Assembly: GCF_002022275.1 (NCBI RefSeq) | Contig: NZ_MSDF01000013.1 | Coordinates: 284,613-348,612, forward strand | DNA from: Pseudomonas fluorescens | GTDB lineage: Bacteria > Pseudomonadota > Gammaproteobacteria > Pseudomonadales > Pseudomonadaceae | DNA: 64,000 nt | Reading direction: 5' to 3' | In this document: in pieces, positions 45,564 to 63,882 of the stretch | Layout: every line of letters begins with the position of its first letter | How positions within the stretch are numbered: position 1 is the stretch's first letter | Made by a program: the position numbers and the translations under genes | The notes under the pieces: generated by a model | Databases searched by the model: none | What the model saw: only the letters and a program-made list of their open reading frames with translations | What the model was told of the DNA's origin: nothing

Positions 45564-47669
45564 TCAGCCTTGTTTTTTGGATACAGTTTCAGCGATGTGC
45601 GCCGGAGCTGTGTTGTATTTTTTGAATTCCATAGAGTAGCTTGCGCGACCCTGGGACATGGAGCGAACGTCGGTCGCATAACCGAACATCTCACCCAACG
45701 GAACCTCGGCGCGAATCACTTTGCCGGAAACCGTGTCTTCCATACCCAAGATCATGCCGCGACGACGGTTAAGGTCGCCCATGACATCACCCATATAGTC
45801 TTCAGGTGTAACAACTTCTACCGCCATGATTGGCTCAAGCAACTCACCACCGCCCTTCTGGGCCAGTTGCTTGGTTGCCATGGAAGCAGCCACCTTAAAC
45901 GCCATCTCGTTGGAGTCGACGTCGTGGTAAGAACCGTCAAAAACGGTTGCTTTCAGGCCGATCAGCGGATAGCCGGCAACAACACCGTTCTTCATCTGCT
46001 CTTCGATACCCTTCTGGATAGCAGGGATGTATTCCTTAGGAACAACACCACCTACTACTTCGTTCACGAATTGCAGACCTTCCTGACCTTCGTCAGCAGG
46101 AGCAAAACGGATCCAGCAGTGACCGAACTGACCACGACCGCCGGACTGACGAACGAACTTGCCTTCGATTTCACAGTTCTTCGTGATGCGCTCACGATAG
46201 GAAACCTGAGGCTTACCGATGTTGGCTTCGACGTTGAACTCACGGCGCATCCGGTCAACCAGGATGTCCAGGTGAAGCTCGCCCATGCCGGAGATGATCG
46301 TTTGACCAGTCTCTTCATCAGTCTTGACGCGGAAAGATGGATCTTCCTGAGCAAGTTTGCCCAGAGCGATACCCATTTTTTCCTGGTCATCCTTGGTCTT
46401 AGGCTCTACGGCAACCGAAATAACCGGCTCCGGGAAGTCCATGCGAACCAGGATGATTGGCTTGTCAGCGTTGCACAAGGTTTCACCAGTGGTGACGTCC
46501 TTCATGCCGATCAAGGCCGCGATGTCACCAGCGCGTACTTCCTTGATCTCTTCGCGGGCGTTTGCGTGCATTTGCACCATACGACCCACGCGCTCTTTCT
46601 TGCCTTTAACCGAGTTGATCACGCCGTCGCCGGAGTTCAACACGCCCGAGTAAACGCGGACGAAGGTCAAGGTACCCACGAATGGGTCAGTGGCAATTTT
46701 AAATGCCAGAGCAGAGAACGGTTCTGCGTCGTCTGCATGACGCTCCAGCTCGATAGTCTCGTCATCCGGGTCTGTACCCTTGATGGCAGGAATATCCACT
46801 GGTGCCGGCAGGTAGTCGATCACAGCATCGAGAACCAGGGGAACGCCCTTGTTCTTGAACGAGGAACCGCAAACAGCCAAGACGATCTCACCAGCGATAG
46901 TACGCTGACGCAGAGCGGCCTTGATTTCCGCGTTGGTGAGTTCTTCACCTTCGAGGTACTTGTTCATCAGCTCTTCGTTGGCTTCGGCCGCAGCTTCAAC
47001 CATGTTGTTGCGCCATTCGTCAGCCAGTTCCTGCAGCTCAGCAGGGATAGGCTTGCGAACAGGAACCATACCTTTGTCAGCATCGTTCCAGTAAACAGCT
47101 TCCATGGTCAGCAGATCGATCTGGCCCTGGAAATTGTCTTCGGAACCGATAGCCAACTGGATTGGCACCGGGGTGTGACCCAGACGCTGCTTGATCTGAC
47201 CGATCACGCGCAGGAAGTTGGCACCAGCACGGTCCATCTTGTTTACGTAAACAAGACGTGGAACGCCGTATTTGTTGGCTTGACGCCATACGGTTTCCGA
47301 CTGAGGCTCAACACCCGAGGTACCGCAGAACACAACGACAGCGCCGTCGAGTACGCGCAGGGAACGTTCAACTTCAATGGTGAAGTCCACGTGGCCTGGG
47401 GTATCGATTACGTTGAAGCGGTGCTCGTCTTTGTACTGCTTCTCGGAACCCTTCCAGAAGGCGGTAATAGCAGCAGAAGTAATGGTAATACCACGCTCCT
47501 GCTCCTGAACCATCCAGTCTGTGGTCGCGGCGCCGTCATGCACCTCGCCCATCTTGTGACTTTTGCCGGTGTAAAACAGTACGCGCTCGGTGGTGGTGGT
47601 TTTACCAGCATCCACGTGAGCAACGATACCGATGTTACGGTAGCGGCTAATCGGAGTAGTACGAGCCAT
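45564..47669 (-). CDS. fusA: Elongation factor G
   Basis: A 701-residue translocation GTPase. G-motifs: [15 protein letters not shown] (17-31), DTPGHVDFT (about 88-96) and NKMDRAGA (about 142-149). Domains II-V continue to the end, with the domain IV loop ([13 protein letters not shown]). Three residues shorter than E. coli EF-G. It is 30 bases after rpsG in the str operon. Pseudomonads often have a second EF-G (fusB) elsewhere; this one, in the str operon, is the principal form. Confidence 0.99.
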   Translation of the reverse strand: MARTTPISRYRNIGIVAHVDAGKTTTTERVLFYTGKSHKMGEVHDGAATTDWMVQEQERGITITSAAITAFWKGSEKQYKDEHRFNVIDTPGHVDFTIEVERSLRVLDGAVVVFCGTSGVEPQSETVWRQANKYGVPRLVYVNKMDRAGANFLRVIGQIKQRLGHTPVPIQLAIGSEDNFQGQIDLLTMEAVYWNDADKGMVPVRKPIPAELQELADEWRNNMVEAAAEANEELMNKYLEGEELTNAEIKAALRQRTIAGEIVLAVCGSSFKNKGVPLVLDAVIDYLPAPVDIPAIKGTDPDDETIELERHADDAEPFSALAFKIATDPFVGTLTFVRVYSGVLNSGDGVINSVKGKKERVGRMVQMHANAREEIKEVRAGDIAALIGMKDVTTGETLCNADKPIILVRMDFPEPVISVAVEPKTKDDQEKMGIALGKLAQEDPSFRVKTDEETGQTIISGMGELHLDILVDRMRREFNVEANIGKPQVSYRERITKNCEIEGKFVRQSGGRGQFGHCWIRFAPADEGQEGLQFVNEVVGGVVPKEYIPAIQKGIEEQMKNGVVAGYPLIGLKATVFDGSYHDVDSNEMAFKVAASMATKQLAQKGGGELLEPIMAVEVVTPEDYMGDVMGDLNRRRGMILGMEDTVSGKVIRAEVPLGEMFGYATDVRSMSQGRASYSMEFKKYNTAPAHIAETVSKKQG

Positions 47670-47699
47670 AAAGCCCTCGCAAAATTAGTGAAGCTAAAA

Positions 47700-48191
<492 letters not shown>

Positions 48192-48288
48192 TCAGGTTCG
48201 TTCGGAATCGGTGCCCTTGCGGGACGCCTCCGACCTTACTCTTATCGACTCAGAAAATAAGATGATTCAGTTTTACAAAAAGCCGCTA

Positions 48289-48660
48289 CTACTTAGGCTT
48301 CTTGGTACCGTACTTCGAACGACCCTGGTTACGACCTTTAACGCCGGAAGTATCCAAGGAGCCGCGTACGGTGTGGTAACGAACACCTGGCAAGTCTTTT
48401 ACACGACCGCCGCGGATCAGTACCACGCTGTGCTCTTGCAGGTTGTGACCTTCACCACCGATGTACGAGGAAACCTCGAAACCGTTGGTCAGGCGCACAC
48501 GGCATACTTTACGCAGTGCCGAGTTAGGTTTTTTCGGCGTGGTGGTATACACACGGGTGCATACGCCACGACGTTGCGGGCAGTTCTGCAGCGCAGGTAC
48601 GTCGGATTTCTCGACGATACGCTTACGCGGCTGACGTACCAGCTGGTTGATAGTTGCCAT
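48289..48660 (-). CDS. rpsL: 30S ribosomal protein S12
   Basis: A 123-residue decoding-site protein. It starts [20 protein letters not shown] and carries [12 protein letters not shown] and [17 protein letters not shown], so the two Lys residues (43 and 88) whose changes give streptomycin resistance are wild type. First gene of the str operon, with a promoter predicted 90-120 bases upstream, after the rpoC stop. Confidence 0.99.
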   Translation of the reverse strand: MATINQLVRQPRKRIVEKSDVPALQNCPQRRGVCTRVYTTTPKKPNSALRKVCRVRLTNGFEVSSYIGGEGHNLQEHSVVLIRGGRVKDLPGVRYHTVRGSLDTSGVKGRNQGRSKYGTKKPK

Positions 48661-48751
48661 CTACTAGCTCCACTGTTGTCTTGCGACGCTATTGTCTTGC
48701 AAGAAAAGCAAAATGGCAGGAACGAATTCCCGCCAAATTTAGGGGTACAAG

Positions 48752-48780
48752 AGTCTAAAGAGGATCTTGTCCCCAGTCAA
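48752..48780 (-). promoter_or_regulatory. Predicted str-operon promoter
   Basis: TTGACT (48775-48780) and TAGACT (48752-48757) are 17 bases apart on the minus strand. The start would fall near 48745, giving a leader of about 85 bases before rpsL. The 216-base gap between rpoC and rpsL otherwise contains a GC-rich part next to rpoC with a possible hairpin, but no clear terminator. Confidence 0.75.
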
Positions 48781-48876
48781 GGCAAGGCCCCGACCTCCCC
48801 TCTCATCGAACCGAGTCAAAACTGCCTCGATCCGACGAATGGGGCTGCCAGGGCCCGGACTTATTTATCGCAGAAC

Positions 48877-53076
<4,200 letters not shown>

Positions 53077-53140
53077 GGCCTTTCCTCCTGGCGGAGCAGA
53101 GAGCGGGCTAAACAGCCCCGCTCTCGATTCGCGTCACGTG

Positions 53141-57214
<4,074 letters not shown>

Positions 57215-57357
57215 CAGCGTTCCCCAGCTTGGTCACCTGCTTGTTTGGCCCCTCCGACGGGAGCAGCCAGAAAATCTCGCAAACCCCATGGTTTGCACCA
57301 CCGCATCGGGTGGCTACAGCGCGTTAATGGCGGCGACCGAGTCGGCAGCCAAGAACG

Positions 57358-57387
57358 GAAAAAGGCCGGTGGCAAGAGCCACCAGCC
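57358..57387 (-). terminator. Attenuator-like terminator between rplL and rpoB
   Basis: GGCTGGTGGC pairs with GCCACCGGCC (one mismatch) around a short loop, and TTTTTCC follows on the minus strand. A partial terminator at this place is known in E. coli, where it reduces rpoBC expression relative to ribosomal protein genes. Confidence 0.8.
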
Positions 57388-57433
57388 ATCAGCCTTCAGC
57401 TTAACGCTTGGGCTGGAGACGCAAGGTCGATGC

Positions 57434-57799
57434 TTACTTCAGCTCGACTTTAGCGCCTGCTTCTTCCAGAACTGCTTTGGCTTTGTCAGCGGCGTCTTTC
57501 GACACTGCTTCCAGAACCTGGGCAGGAGCGCCGTCAACTACAGCCTTGGCTTCTTTCAGGCCCAGACCGGTCAGTTCACGTACTGCCTTGATCACGTTTA
57601 CTTTCTTCTCGCCAGCTTCCAGCAGCATGACGTTGAATTCGGTTTGCTCTTCAGCAACAACTGCAGCAGCAGCTGGGCCAGCAGAAGCAGCGGCAGCGGA
57701 AACGCCGAATTTTTCTTCGAAAGCTTTGATCAGCTCAACAACCTGCAGAACCGACATTTCAGCTACGGCGTTGAGGATATCGTCTTGGGAGATAGACAT
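57434..57799 (-). CDS. rplL: 50S ribosomal protein L7/L12
   Basis: A 121-residue stalk protein present in several copies per ribosome. The N-terminal dimer domain ([21 protein letters not shown]), an Ala/Gly-rich hinge ([14 protein letters not shown], about 37-52) and the C-terminal factor-binding domain ([31 protein letters not shown]) are all present. Same length as E. coli. It is 78 bases after rplJ. Confidence 0.99.
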   Translation of the reverse strand: MSISQDDILNAVAEMSVLQVVELIKAFEEKFGVSAAAASAGPAAAAVVAEEQTEFNVMLLEAGEKKVNVIKAVRELTGLGLKEAKAVVDGAPAQVLEAVSKDAADKAKAVLEEAGAKVELK

Positions 57800-57877
57800 T
57801 GCTGTATTTCCTGAATTGGGGGACGGCCTACGCGGCCATCGAAATAAACAAAAAAACGCGAGAGAAAATGCTCAGCC

Positions 57878-58378
57878 TTAGGCTGCGGCAGCTTCTTTTT
57901 GCTCGCGAACTGCGGCCAGAGTACGAGCCAACTTGCTGGTAGCGCCTTGAATCACGCTCATCAGCTGAGAAATAGCTTCGTTACGGGTCGGCAGTGTTGC
58001 CAGTACGTCGATTTGGTTAGCTGCGAGGAACTTGCCCTCGAACGCAGCTGCCTTGATCTCGAACTTATCCTGACCCTTGGCGAATTCCTTGAACAAACGG
58101 GCAGCAGCGCCAGGATGGTCAGTGGAGAACGCAATCAGGGTCGGGCCGGTGAACACGTCGTTGAGGACACTGTATTCAGTGTCAGCAACAGCGCGCTTGA
58201 GCAGGGTGTTACGTACAACACGTACGTATACGCCAGCTTCACGAGCCTCTTTACGGAGTCCGGTCATAGCGCTTACTGTCACACCACGGGCATCAGCCAC
58301 GACAGCGGACAGAGCAGCTTTGGCAGCCTCGTTGACTTCAGCGACGATGGCCTTCTTGTCTTCGAGATTAATTGCCAC
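57878..58378 (-). CDS. rplJ: 50S ribosomal protein L10
   Basis: A 166-residue stalk base that carries the L7/L12 dimers on its C-terminal helix and binds 23S rRNA through its N-terminal domain. It starts [19 protein letters not shown]. With L7/L12 it represses its own operon in E. coli by binding the leader. The 199-base untranslated stretch upstream (58379-58577) is the expected place for that leader. Confidence 0.99.
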   Translation of the reverse strand: MAINLEDKKAIVAEVNEAAKAALSAVVADARGVTVSAMTGLRKEAREAGVYVRVVRNTLLKRAVADTEYSVLNDVFTGPTLIAFSTDHPGAAARLFKEFAKGQDKFEIKAAAFEGKFLAANQIDVLATLPTRNEAISQLMSVIQGATSKLARTLAAVREQKEAAAA

Positions 58379-58577
58379 GGGTTTAACTCCTGCTTGTTAC
58401 CGTTTCATCTGGCCTAAGCCGGATGTCGTTTTGGTGTCTGATTCGGTAAGGAACCGGGAGCACCATCTGCGTAGGCTTTTGGTTTAAGGCTTGCGCCGCC
58501 TACGGTCTTGGATAGCCCCCGCCAGGCAGGGACCCCAATTTTTTCAATTGGCGCGATCGCTCGCACCAACTTGTGTC
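58379..58577 (-). promoter_or_regulatory. rplJ leader region (L10 leader-like)
   Basis: This 199-base gap between rplA and rplJ is the position of the autoregulatory L10 leader in gammaproteobacteria. On the minus strand it contains GTAGGC...GCCTAC pairing across an A-rich loop, followed by GGTGCTCCCGGTTCCTTACCG near 58430-58470, and a short CCAATT/AATTGG hairpin near rplA. The general layout fits an L10-L7/L12 binding leader, but I recognised it by position and not by a model. Confidence 0.6.
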
Positions 58578-59273
58578 TTATACGTCCAGCGAGCCTTGGT
58601 CGATGACCAGACCTGGGCCCATAGTGGTGCTCAGGGTAACGCGCTTGACGTAGATACCTTTCGAGGAAGCTGGCTTGATACGCTTCAGATCAGCGATCAG
58701 GGCTTCAACGTTTTCCTTCAGCTTGACGGCATCAAAGCCGACTTTGCCAACGGAAGTGTGGATGATGCCGTTTTTGTCGGTGCGATAACGAACCTGACCA
58801 GCCTTGGCGTTTTTAACCGCGGTGGCTACGTCTGGGGTTACGGTGCCGACTTTAGGGTTAGGCATCAGACCACGTGGACCGAGGATCTGACCCAACTGAC
58901 CTACAACGCGCATTGCATCCGGGGAAGCAATAACGACGTCATAGTTCAGGTCGCCGCCTTTCATTTCGGCAGCCAGGTCGTCCATGCCAACGCGGTCAGC
59001 GCCGGCGGCCAGAGCAGCTTCAGCTGCCGGGCCTTGGGTGAAGACAGCAACACGTACAGTCTTGCCAGTACCGTGTGGCAGCACAGTAGCGCTACGAACG
59101 ACCTGGTCGGATTTACGTGGGTCAACACCCAGGTTTACAGCAACGTCAACGGACTCGCTGAACTTGACAGTCGACAGCTCGGTCAGCAGAGCAGCAGCGT
59201 CTACAAAGTTGTAGGACTTGCCCGCTTCGATTTTGCCGGCGATAGCCTTTTGGCGCTTGGTCAGCTTAGCCAT
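58578..59273 (-). CDS. rplA: 50S ribosomal protein L1
   Basis: A 231-residue protein of the L1 stalk that moves deacylated tRNA from the E site. It starts [19 protein letters not shown]; the signature is [21 protein letters not shown]. In E. coli L1 represses the rplKA operon by binding near the rplK start. Its ATG overlaps the rplK stop by one base (TAATG), so translation is coupled. Confidence 0.99.
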   Translation of the reverse strand: MAKLTKRQKAIAGKIEAGKSYNFVDAAALLTELSTVKFSESVDVAVNLGVDPRKSDQVVRSATVLPHGTGKTVRVAVFTQGPAAEAALAAGADRVGMDDLAAEMKGGDLNYDVVIASPDAMRVVGQLGQILGPRGLMPNPKVGTVTPDVATAVKNAKAGQVRYRTDKNGIIHTSVGKVGFDAVKLKENVEALIADLKRIKPASSKGIYVKRVTLSTTMGPGLVIDQGSLDV

Positions 59274-59704
59274 TACACACCCTCCACGTTAAGGCCCATG
59301 CTACGAGCAGAACCGGCGATGGTACGCACGGCTGCATCCATATCAGCTGCAGTCAGATCCGCGTTTTTGGTTTTCGCGATTTCTTCCAGCTGAGCACGAG
59401 TTACGGTGCCAACCTTAACGGTGTTAGGACGAGCGGAACCGCTAGTCAGACCAGCAGCTTTCTTCAACAGAACCGAAGCCGGGGTCGACTTGGTTTCGAA
59501 AGTGAAGCTACGGTCGCTGTATACAGTGATGATCACTGGAGTCGGCAGACCTGGCTCAAGACCCTGAGTACGGGCGTTGAAAGCCTTGCAGAATTCCATG
59601 ATGTTCACGCCGTGTTGGCCCAGAGCTGGACCGACGGGTGGACTTGGGTTGGCCTGTGCGGCCTTCACTTGCAGCTTGATGTAAGCGGTAATCTTCTTGG
59701 CCAT
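59273..59704 (-). CDS. rplK: 50S ribosomal protein L11
   Basis: A 143-residue protein of the GTPase-associated centre, needed for RelA activation and contacted by thiostrepton. Start chosen at the ATG 59704 ([20 protein letters not shown]); the frame open to 59716 adds four unsupported residues. The Pro-rich N-terminal motif [20 protein letters not shown] is complete. It follows the nusG terminator by about 75 bases, so it relies on read-through or a weak local promoter. Confidence 0.98.
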   Translation of the reverse strand: MAKKITAYIKLQVKAAQANPSPPVGPALGQHGVNIMEFCKAFNARTQGLEPGLPTPVIITVYSDRSFTFETKSTPASVLLKKAAGLTSGSARPNTVKVGTVTRAQLEEIAKTKNADLTAADMDAAVRTIAGSARSMGLNVEGV

Positions 59705-59779
59705 GAGGCACTCCAATTACGGGTTCAAGCGCCTCGAAAGGCTCCCCGGTTACTTGCGCGTATATCCCAGTGACGACAA

Positions 59780-59806
59780 AACCCCACAGCCTAAGGCTGC
59801 GGGGTT
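59780..59806 (-). terminator. Terminator after nusG
   Basis: AACCCCGCAGCC pairs with GGCTGTGGGGTT around a three-base loop, and TTTGTC follows on the minus strand. It separates secE-nusG from rplK-rplA and is probably partial. Confidence 0.85.
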
Positions 59807-59821
59807 GGGATGCTTGCTCAG

Positions 59822-60355
59822 CTAGACCTTCTCGACCTGACTGAACTCCAACTCTACCGGAGTAGAGCGACCGAAAATGAGCACCGCCACTTGGATCCGG
59901 CTCTTTTCGTAGTTAACTTCTTCGACGGTGCCGTTGAAATCAGCAAACGGACCATCTGTGACACGAACAACCTCACCTGGCTCGAACAACGTCTTCGGCT
60001 TGGGCTTGTCGCTACCATCAGCAACACGACGCAGAATTGCTTCAGCCTCTTTGTCGGTGATAGGAGCAGGCTTATCAGCGGTACCGCCGATGAAACCCAT
60101 GACACGAGGGGTATCCTTGACCAAGTGCCAAGTACCTTCATTCATGTCCATCTGAACCAGCACATAGCCAGGGAAGAACTTGCGTTCGCTTTTACGCTTC
60201 TGACCATTCCGCATTTCAACCACTTCTTCAGTGGGAACCAGAATTTCGCCGAAGCCATCTTCCATGCCTGCCAGCTTTACGCGCTCCAGCAAAGAGCGCA
60301 TAACATGCTTCTCGTAACCCGAGTAAGCATGCACAACGTACCAACGCTTAGCCAC
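59822..60355 (-). CDS. nusG: Transcription termination/antitermination factor NusG
   Basis: A 177-residue factor that binds RNA polymerase through its N-terminal domain ([20 protein letters not shown]) and Rho or S10 through its C-terminal KOW domain ([24 protein letters not shown]). The start codon is GTG. Four residues shorter than E. coli. It is nine bases after secE and followed by a terminator. Confidence 0.99.
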   Translation of the reverse strand: MAKRWYVVHAYSGYEKHVMRSLLERVKLAGMEDGFGEILVPTEEVVEMRNGQKRKSERKFFPGYVLVQMDMNEGTWHLVKDTPRVMGFIGGTADKPAPITDKEAEAILRRVADGSDKPKPKTLFEPGEVVRVTDGPFADFNGTVEEVNYEKSRIQVAVLIFGRSTPVELEFSQVEKV

Positions 60356-60364
60356 GGGACACCC

Positions 60365-60733
60365 TTAGCCAACAATCAAGGAAACAAGCCAGCCGAGCAG
60401 GGAATCAAGCCCCCACAACAGCAACGCCATAACCAGAACAACAGCCACAACAATCAACGTGGTCTGCGTGGTTTCTTGGCGAGTCGGCCAAACGACTTTA
60501 CGAATTTCAGTGCGAGCTTCCTTTACCAGTACTGCGAAAGACTTGCCTTTGGCAGTCTGCAGGCCTACAAAGGCAGCTACAGCAGCAAGAGCAAGCAAAG
60601 CAAGTACGCGGTACAGGATCGGCGAAGCAGAGTAATACTGATTGCCAACAACGCCTACGACCACCAAGGCGACTACAGCGAGCCACTTGACCAGATCGAA
60701 ACGAGAGCTTTGAGCTTCAGCCTTAGGAGTCAT
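60365..60733 (-). CDS. secE: Protein translocase subunit SecE
   Basis: A 122-residue inner-membrane protein of the long gammaproteobacterial type with three transmembrane segments (about 15-33, 40-58 and 95-115). The conserved cytoplasmic amphipathic stretch is FAVLVKEARTEIRKVVWPTRQET. It clamps SecY (encoded at 33623). It lies directly after tRNA-Trp, so the tRNA and secE-nusG are probably one transcript. Confidence 0.98.
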   Translation of the reverse strand: MTPKAEAQSSRFDLVKWLAVVALVVVGVVGNQYYSASPILYRVLALLALAAVAAFVGLQTAKGKSFAVLVKEARTEIRKVVWPTRQETTQTTLIVVAVVLVMALLLWGLDSLLGWLVSLIVG

Positions 60734-60778
60734 CTATGAAGATCCTGTGAAAAGAAAGCCAGACACACCACGTGAATC

Positions 60779-60854
60779 TGGCAGGTCAGGAGGGAATCGA
60801 ACCCCCAACCTACGGTTTTGGAGACCGTCGCTCTGCCAATTGAGCTACTGACCT
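60779..60854 (-). tRNA. tRNA-Trp (CCA)
   Basis: A 76-base cloverleaf with acceptor stem AGGTCAG/CTGACCT, GGTTCGATTCC T-arm and encoded CCA. The anticodon CCA is at 60819-60821. It lies just before secE, with its own promoter-like sequence upstream. Confidence 0.97.
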
Positions 60855-60874
60855 AAAACAAAATCAGGCCGACC

Positions 60875-60903
60875 ATTATGCAGGCCTGAAAAAGACTTTA
60901 CAA
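60875..60903 (-). promoter_or_regulatory. Predicted promoter for tRNA-Trp/secE/nusG
   Basis: TTGTAA (60898-60903) and CATAAT (60875-60880) are 17 bases apart on the minus strand, followed by a GC-rich GGTCGGCCTG. A symmetric CAGGCC...GGCCTG overlaps the -10 region. It lies where tufB stands in many relatives and would make tRNA-Trp independent of the upstream tRNAs. Confidence 0.6.
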
Positions 60904-60983
60904 CAACCAACCCCAATAGACTTGAAATCACCCAGCCACAATGCCAAGCACAAAACAATCAAGCCGAGGCAGCTGTTAAAACA

Positions 60984-61009
60984 AAGGCAGATATTTTCAT
61001 ATCTGCCTT
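60984..61009 (-). terminator. Terminator after tRNA-Thr
   Basis: AAGGCAGATAT pairs perfectly with ATATCTGCCTT around a four-base loop; TTTGTTTT follows on the minus strand. It ends the tRNA-Tyr-Gly-Thr transcript seven bases after the last tRNA. Confidence 0.9.
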
Positions 61010-61015
61010 GTTATA

Positions 61016-61091
61016 TGGAGCTCTTGAGCGGATTTGAACCGCTGACCTCACCCTTACCAAGGGTGTGCTCTACCAACTGAGCTACAAGAGC
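61016..61091 (-). tRNA. tRNA-Thr (GGT)
   Basis: A 76-base cloverleaf, acceptor GCTCTTG/CAAGAGC, GGTTCAAATCC T-arm and encoded CCA. The anticodon GGT is at 61056-61058. Third tRNA of the cluster. In many relatives tufB follows; here a terminator does. Confidence 0.97.
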
Positions 61092-61117
61092 AAAACACCT
61101 TGCACAACCTGCAAACC

Positions 61118-61191
<74 letters not shown>

Positions 61192-61215
61192 GGAGCTTGC
61201 AGCTCACGCTAAAAA

Positions 61216-61300
<85 letters not shown>

Positions 61301-61313
61301 TAAGCGAGCCGGC

Positions 61314-61341
61314 ATTTTACATCACGCCGACCTTCTGTCAA
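61314..61341 (-). promoter_or_regulatory. Strong tRNA-cluster promoter
   Basis: TTGACA (61336-61341) and TAAAAT (61314-61319) are 16 bases apart on the minus strand, followed by the GC-rich discriminator GCCGGCTCGC. An AT-rich stretch (AAATGAGAAAATG and ATATTTTTAAAT) immediately upstream may act as an UP element. The whole looks like a classical stringently controlled stable-RNA promoter. Confidence 0.9.
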
Positions 61342-61443
61342 GCATTTTCTCATTTAAAAATATGAGGTTAGCTGCGTTGACCTTCGCTTCACGCTGTAGA
61401 CCGTAAAGGTCTTCACTGCGAAGCGGGCGCCATTCTATGCAAA

Positions 61444-61890
61444 CTATTCGAGAGTTGCAACGCCTTCGCACAACATTATTTTATGTTTTAACTCATTGAA
61501 TTCCTTAGCAAGGTTTTCAAAGGGCAGATCATCAGCGAGACGCCTGCTTTCAGGGGCAACGCGAAGCCAGTAGCCGGAAGCATCCGGCGTGTTAAGCAAC
61601 TGGACCTTGACCTTGATATCCAGGCTCATCAGACGCTGCTCAACTGATTGGGCCTGCAACTGATCAGCAAACCCACCTATGTACAAACAAGTGTTTTGCG
61701 CATCGGTGGCTTTTGCCCGATCGCGCCGGGGCAGAGAGCCAGAAGATTCACTCAGCAGGCGAATATCCTGCTGAGAGCCTCGATAGAGGCTCAGGGGCGT
61801 AACATCCTTGGCGCGCAGCGGTGCATCTTGTTGATGCCAGATGTAATAGAAGGTATTGAGAACGAGCAAAAGCAAGAACAGCCAACGCAT
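61444..61890 (-). CDS. SPOR-domain-like small membrane-anchored protein
   Basis: A 148-residue protein. Residues 1-18 (MRWLFLLLLVLNTFYYIW) are one hydrophobic segment, an uncleaved anchor or signal. The C-terminal half has the SPOR pattern: CLYIGGFADQLQAQSVEQRL and then GYWLRVAPESRR. SPOR domains bind denuded peptidoglycan at division sites. I chose the ATG at 61890; upstream residues to 61995 overlap coaX and look spurious. It is the last gene of the birA-coaX operon, seven bases after coaX, a placement also seen in P. aeruginosa. The function is unknown. Confidence 0.8.
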   Translation of the reverse strand: MRWLFLLLLVLNTFYYIWHQQDAPLRAKDVTPLSLYRGSQQDIRLLSESSGSLPRRDRAKATDAQNTCLYIGGFADQLQAQSVEQRLMSLDIKVKVQLLNTPDASGYWLRVAPESRRLADDLPFENLAKEFNELKHKIMLCEGVATLE

Positions 61891-61897
61891 AAACACC

Positions 61898-62647
61898 TCA
61901 GGACAAAGGGCACGCCATTGCAAGCCCCACAAAAACCAGGTCCGGAACGAATTGAGCCTGCGGCACAGCATCCTTGACCAGGTCAGCATCCCCACCCGTC
62001 AGGAAAACGGTGAAGTTTTCGCCCCAGTAACTTTTGGCCAGTTCGAGCTGAGTGAGCACAAATCCTCTGAGCATCAGCGTACAACCGCGCTCTACAGCTT
62101 CGACCGTGGTACGACCGGGAGAAAGACGCTCAATGGCTTGCTCAGCTGCGGCATCGTCATAGCGAATCTTACGCGTATGGGTTCGCAACTGGTTGCGCAT
62201 AAGCGGCATGCCAGGACAGATGAAGCCACCCAGGTGCTCGCCATCCGCCGCGATAAAGTCCGCGGTTGCCGCTGTGCCAAAATCGAGCACCAAGCACGCG
62301 CCTGACGCAAGCTTGAATCCACCAAGCATTGCCAACCAACGGTCGAGCCCGAGTCGCTCGAACTCGTCATAGCCGTTGCGCACCCCCGCCATCTCCCGCG
62401 CGGAAACAGCACATGACACTGCGACTCCAAAAGCACTCTCCAATGCCTTGACCAGCTTCTCAGTCTCTTCAGAAGCCCTGACGCTCACTAGCCGGCAGCG
62501 TGTCAGCAGAAGACCAGGAATCGCCAGCAGACTTTCAATCAAAGCGACATCCGAGCCAACCACACCTTCTAAGGTGGCAGCAGCTTTACTCGACTTAAGT
62601 ACACGCCACTTGATAAAGCTATTCCCACAGTCGAGCTCAAGAATCAT
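61898..62647 (-). CDS. coaX: Type III pantothenate kinase
   Basis: A 249-residue enzyme of the first step of coenzyme A synthesis (pantothenate to 4'-phosphopantothenate), of the acetate-kinase/Hsp70 fold. Motifs: [12 protein letters not shown] (DxGN phosphate loop), [25 protein letters not shown] and [11 protein letters not shown]. This type is not feedback-inhibited by CoA and replaces CoaA in pseudomonads. The ATG at 62647 is used; a GTG three bases before it is less likely. It overlaps birA by 11 bases, so the two are coupled. Confidence 0.97.
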   Translation of the reverse strand: MILELDCGNSFIKWRVLKSSKAAATLEGVVGSDVALIESLLAIPGLLLTRCRLVSVRASEETEKLVKALESAFGVAVSCAVSAREMAGVRNGYDEFERLGLDRWLAMLGGFKLASGACLVLDFGTAATADFIAADGEHLGGFICPGMPLMRNQLRTHTRKIRYDDAAAEQAIERLSPGRTTVEAVERGCTLMLRGFVLTQLELAKSYWGENFTVFLTGGDADLVKDAVPQAQFVPDLVFVGLAMACPLS

Positions 62648-63596
62648 CACGCAACCTCAGGCTTAGCTCACCACCACTGTAAACTTTCTCAACACCGTCA
62701 ACGCTCAGACGCAACGCACCCTGACGGTCCACACCCAACACCACGCCATCAACCTGACTTGCGCCCGCAATGAGGGACACTGCTTTTCCCTGCCATAAGT
62801 GGTGCTGCTCCCACTCCTCCTGGAGCGCGGAAAATCCAGAGGCCTTGTGCCGCCCCAGATAATCCCGTAGCTGCAAACTCAGCCGCGCAGCCAAATAGTT
62901 ACGATCAATCGGGCAACCCGTTTCAAGCCCCACCGCAGTCCACTGCCGATCAACCTCATCCGCTTTCTGCATATTCACGTTAATACCTATCCCCAGTACA
63001 ACGTGGCAAATATCTGCAGGATCTCCCACCAACTCCAGCAATATACCGGCTATTTTCTTCCGTCCAACCAGTACATCGTTTGGCCATTTCAAGGCGGCGC
63101 CCTGCACCCCAGCCTCACGCAAGGCCTGCATAACCGCCAATCCCACAACCAGGCTCAAGCCCTCCAGCTGCCGCAAGCCACCCTCAATACGCAATACAAG
63201 GCTGTAATACACGTTCTGAGCGAAGGGGCTAACCCACTTGCGGCCTCGGCGCCCCCTCCCAGCAGTCTGCTGCTCCGCAAGCACCAGGAACGGTGCGGCG
63301 CCGCCGCTCTCTATGAGGCGAAGGGCTTCAGCATTGGTGGAGTCAATAGAATCGAAGATACGGATCGGCCAAGTTAGCGAAGGCGCGCTAGCCACGATCT
63401 CGTCGGCATTTAACAGAACCAGGGGCGAGGCCAGTTGATACCCCTTGCCACGGACTTTATGAATCGGCAAATTCAATTCAGCCTCAAGAAGCTGGAGCTG
63501 CTTCCAGACAGCACTACGGCTGACGCCCAGCGCCTCACCCAGCGCTTCTCCGGAATGGAATCGGCCGTCTTTCAGAAGTTTCAACAACGTCAGCAT
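62637..63596 (-). CDS. birA: Biotin ligase and biotin operon repressor BirA
   Basis: A 319-residue bifunctional protein. The N-terminal winged helix (about 1-60) contains [21 protein letters not shown], so it can repress biotin genes. The catalytic domain has the biotinyl-AMP loop [11 protein letters not shown] (about 113-123) and [19 protein letters not shown]. The short C-terminal domain ends [10 protein letters not shown]. It attaches biotin to acetyl-CoA carboxylase and other carboxylases. It is the first gene of birA-coaX-SPOR, located after the end of an rRNA operon. Confidence 0.97.
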   Translation of the reverse strand: MLTLLKLLKDGRFHSGEALGEALGVSRSAVWKQLQLLEAELNLPIHKVRGKGYQLASPLVLLNADEIVASAPSLTWPIRIFDSIDSTNAEALRLIESGGAAPFLVLAEQQTAGRGRRGRKWVSPFAQNVYYSLVLRIEGGLRQLEGLSLVVGLAVMQALREAGVQGAALKWPNDVLVGRKKIAGILLELVGDPADICHVVLGIGINVNMQKADEVDRQWTAVGLETGCPIDRNYLAARLSLQLRDYLGRHKASGFSALQEEWEQHHLWQGKAVSLIAGASQVDGVVLGVDRQGALRLSVDGVEKVYSGGELSLRLRDDS

Positions 63597-63722
63597 GCAA
63601 GTATCGCCTCACAATGAGGCACGCATGATAGCCATGCGCAAGGCCATTGCATAGAAATCGCCAGACATTAGCACCGGGAAGAGCAGGACCAGGCTCACGA
63701 CAATTTTTCGACCGCCCAAAAC

Positions 63723-63757
63723 AAAACCCCTGTTTGCGTTAGCAAACAGGGGTTTCG
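63723..63757 (-). terminator. rRNA operon terminator
   Basis: AAACCCCTGTTTGC pairs with GCAAACAGGGGTTT around a four- to six-base loop; TTTTGTTTTG follows on the minus strand. It lies about ten bases after the 5S gene and ends the rrn operon upstream of birA. Confidence 0.95.
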
Positions 63758-63766
63758 GAATTTAAT

Positions 63767-63882
63767 CTTGACGATGACCTACTCTCACATGGGGAAACCC
63801 CACACTACCATCGGCGATGCATCGTTTCACTACTGAGTTCGGGATGGGATCAGGTGGTTCCAATGCTCTATGGTCGTCAAGA
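63767..63882 (-). rRNA. rrf: 5S ribosomal RNA
   Basis: About 116 bases read on the minus strand from CTTGACGACCATAGAGC to GGTCATCGTCAAG, the complementary ends forming helix I. Conserved inner parts are GGAACCACCTGATCCC, GAACTCAG and GTGAAACGATGCATCG. Exact ends are uncertain by a few bases. It is the last gene of an rRNA operon whose 23S gene lies beyond the right edge; 63883-64000 is the 23S-5S spacer. Confidence 0.97.

Noticed and set aside
61892..61995. Longer start of the SPOR gene inside coaX
   Set aside because: It removes the hydrophobic N-terminus typical of the protein and overlaps the coaX C-terminus; the ATG at 61890 is better.
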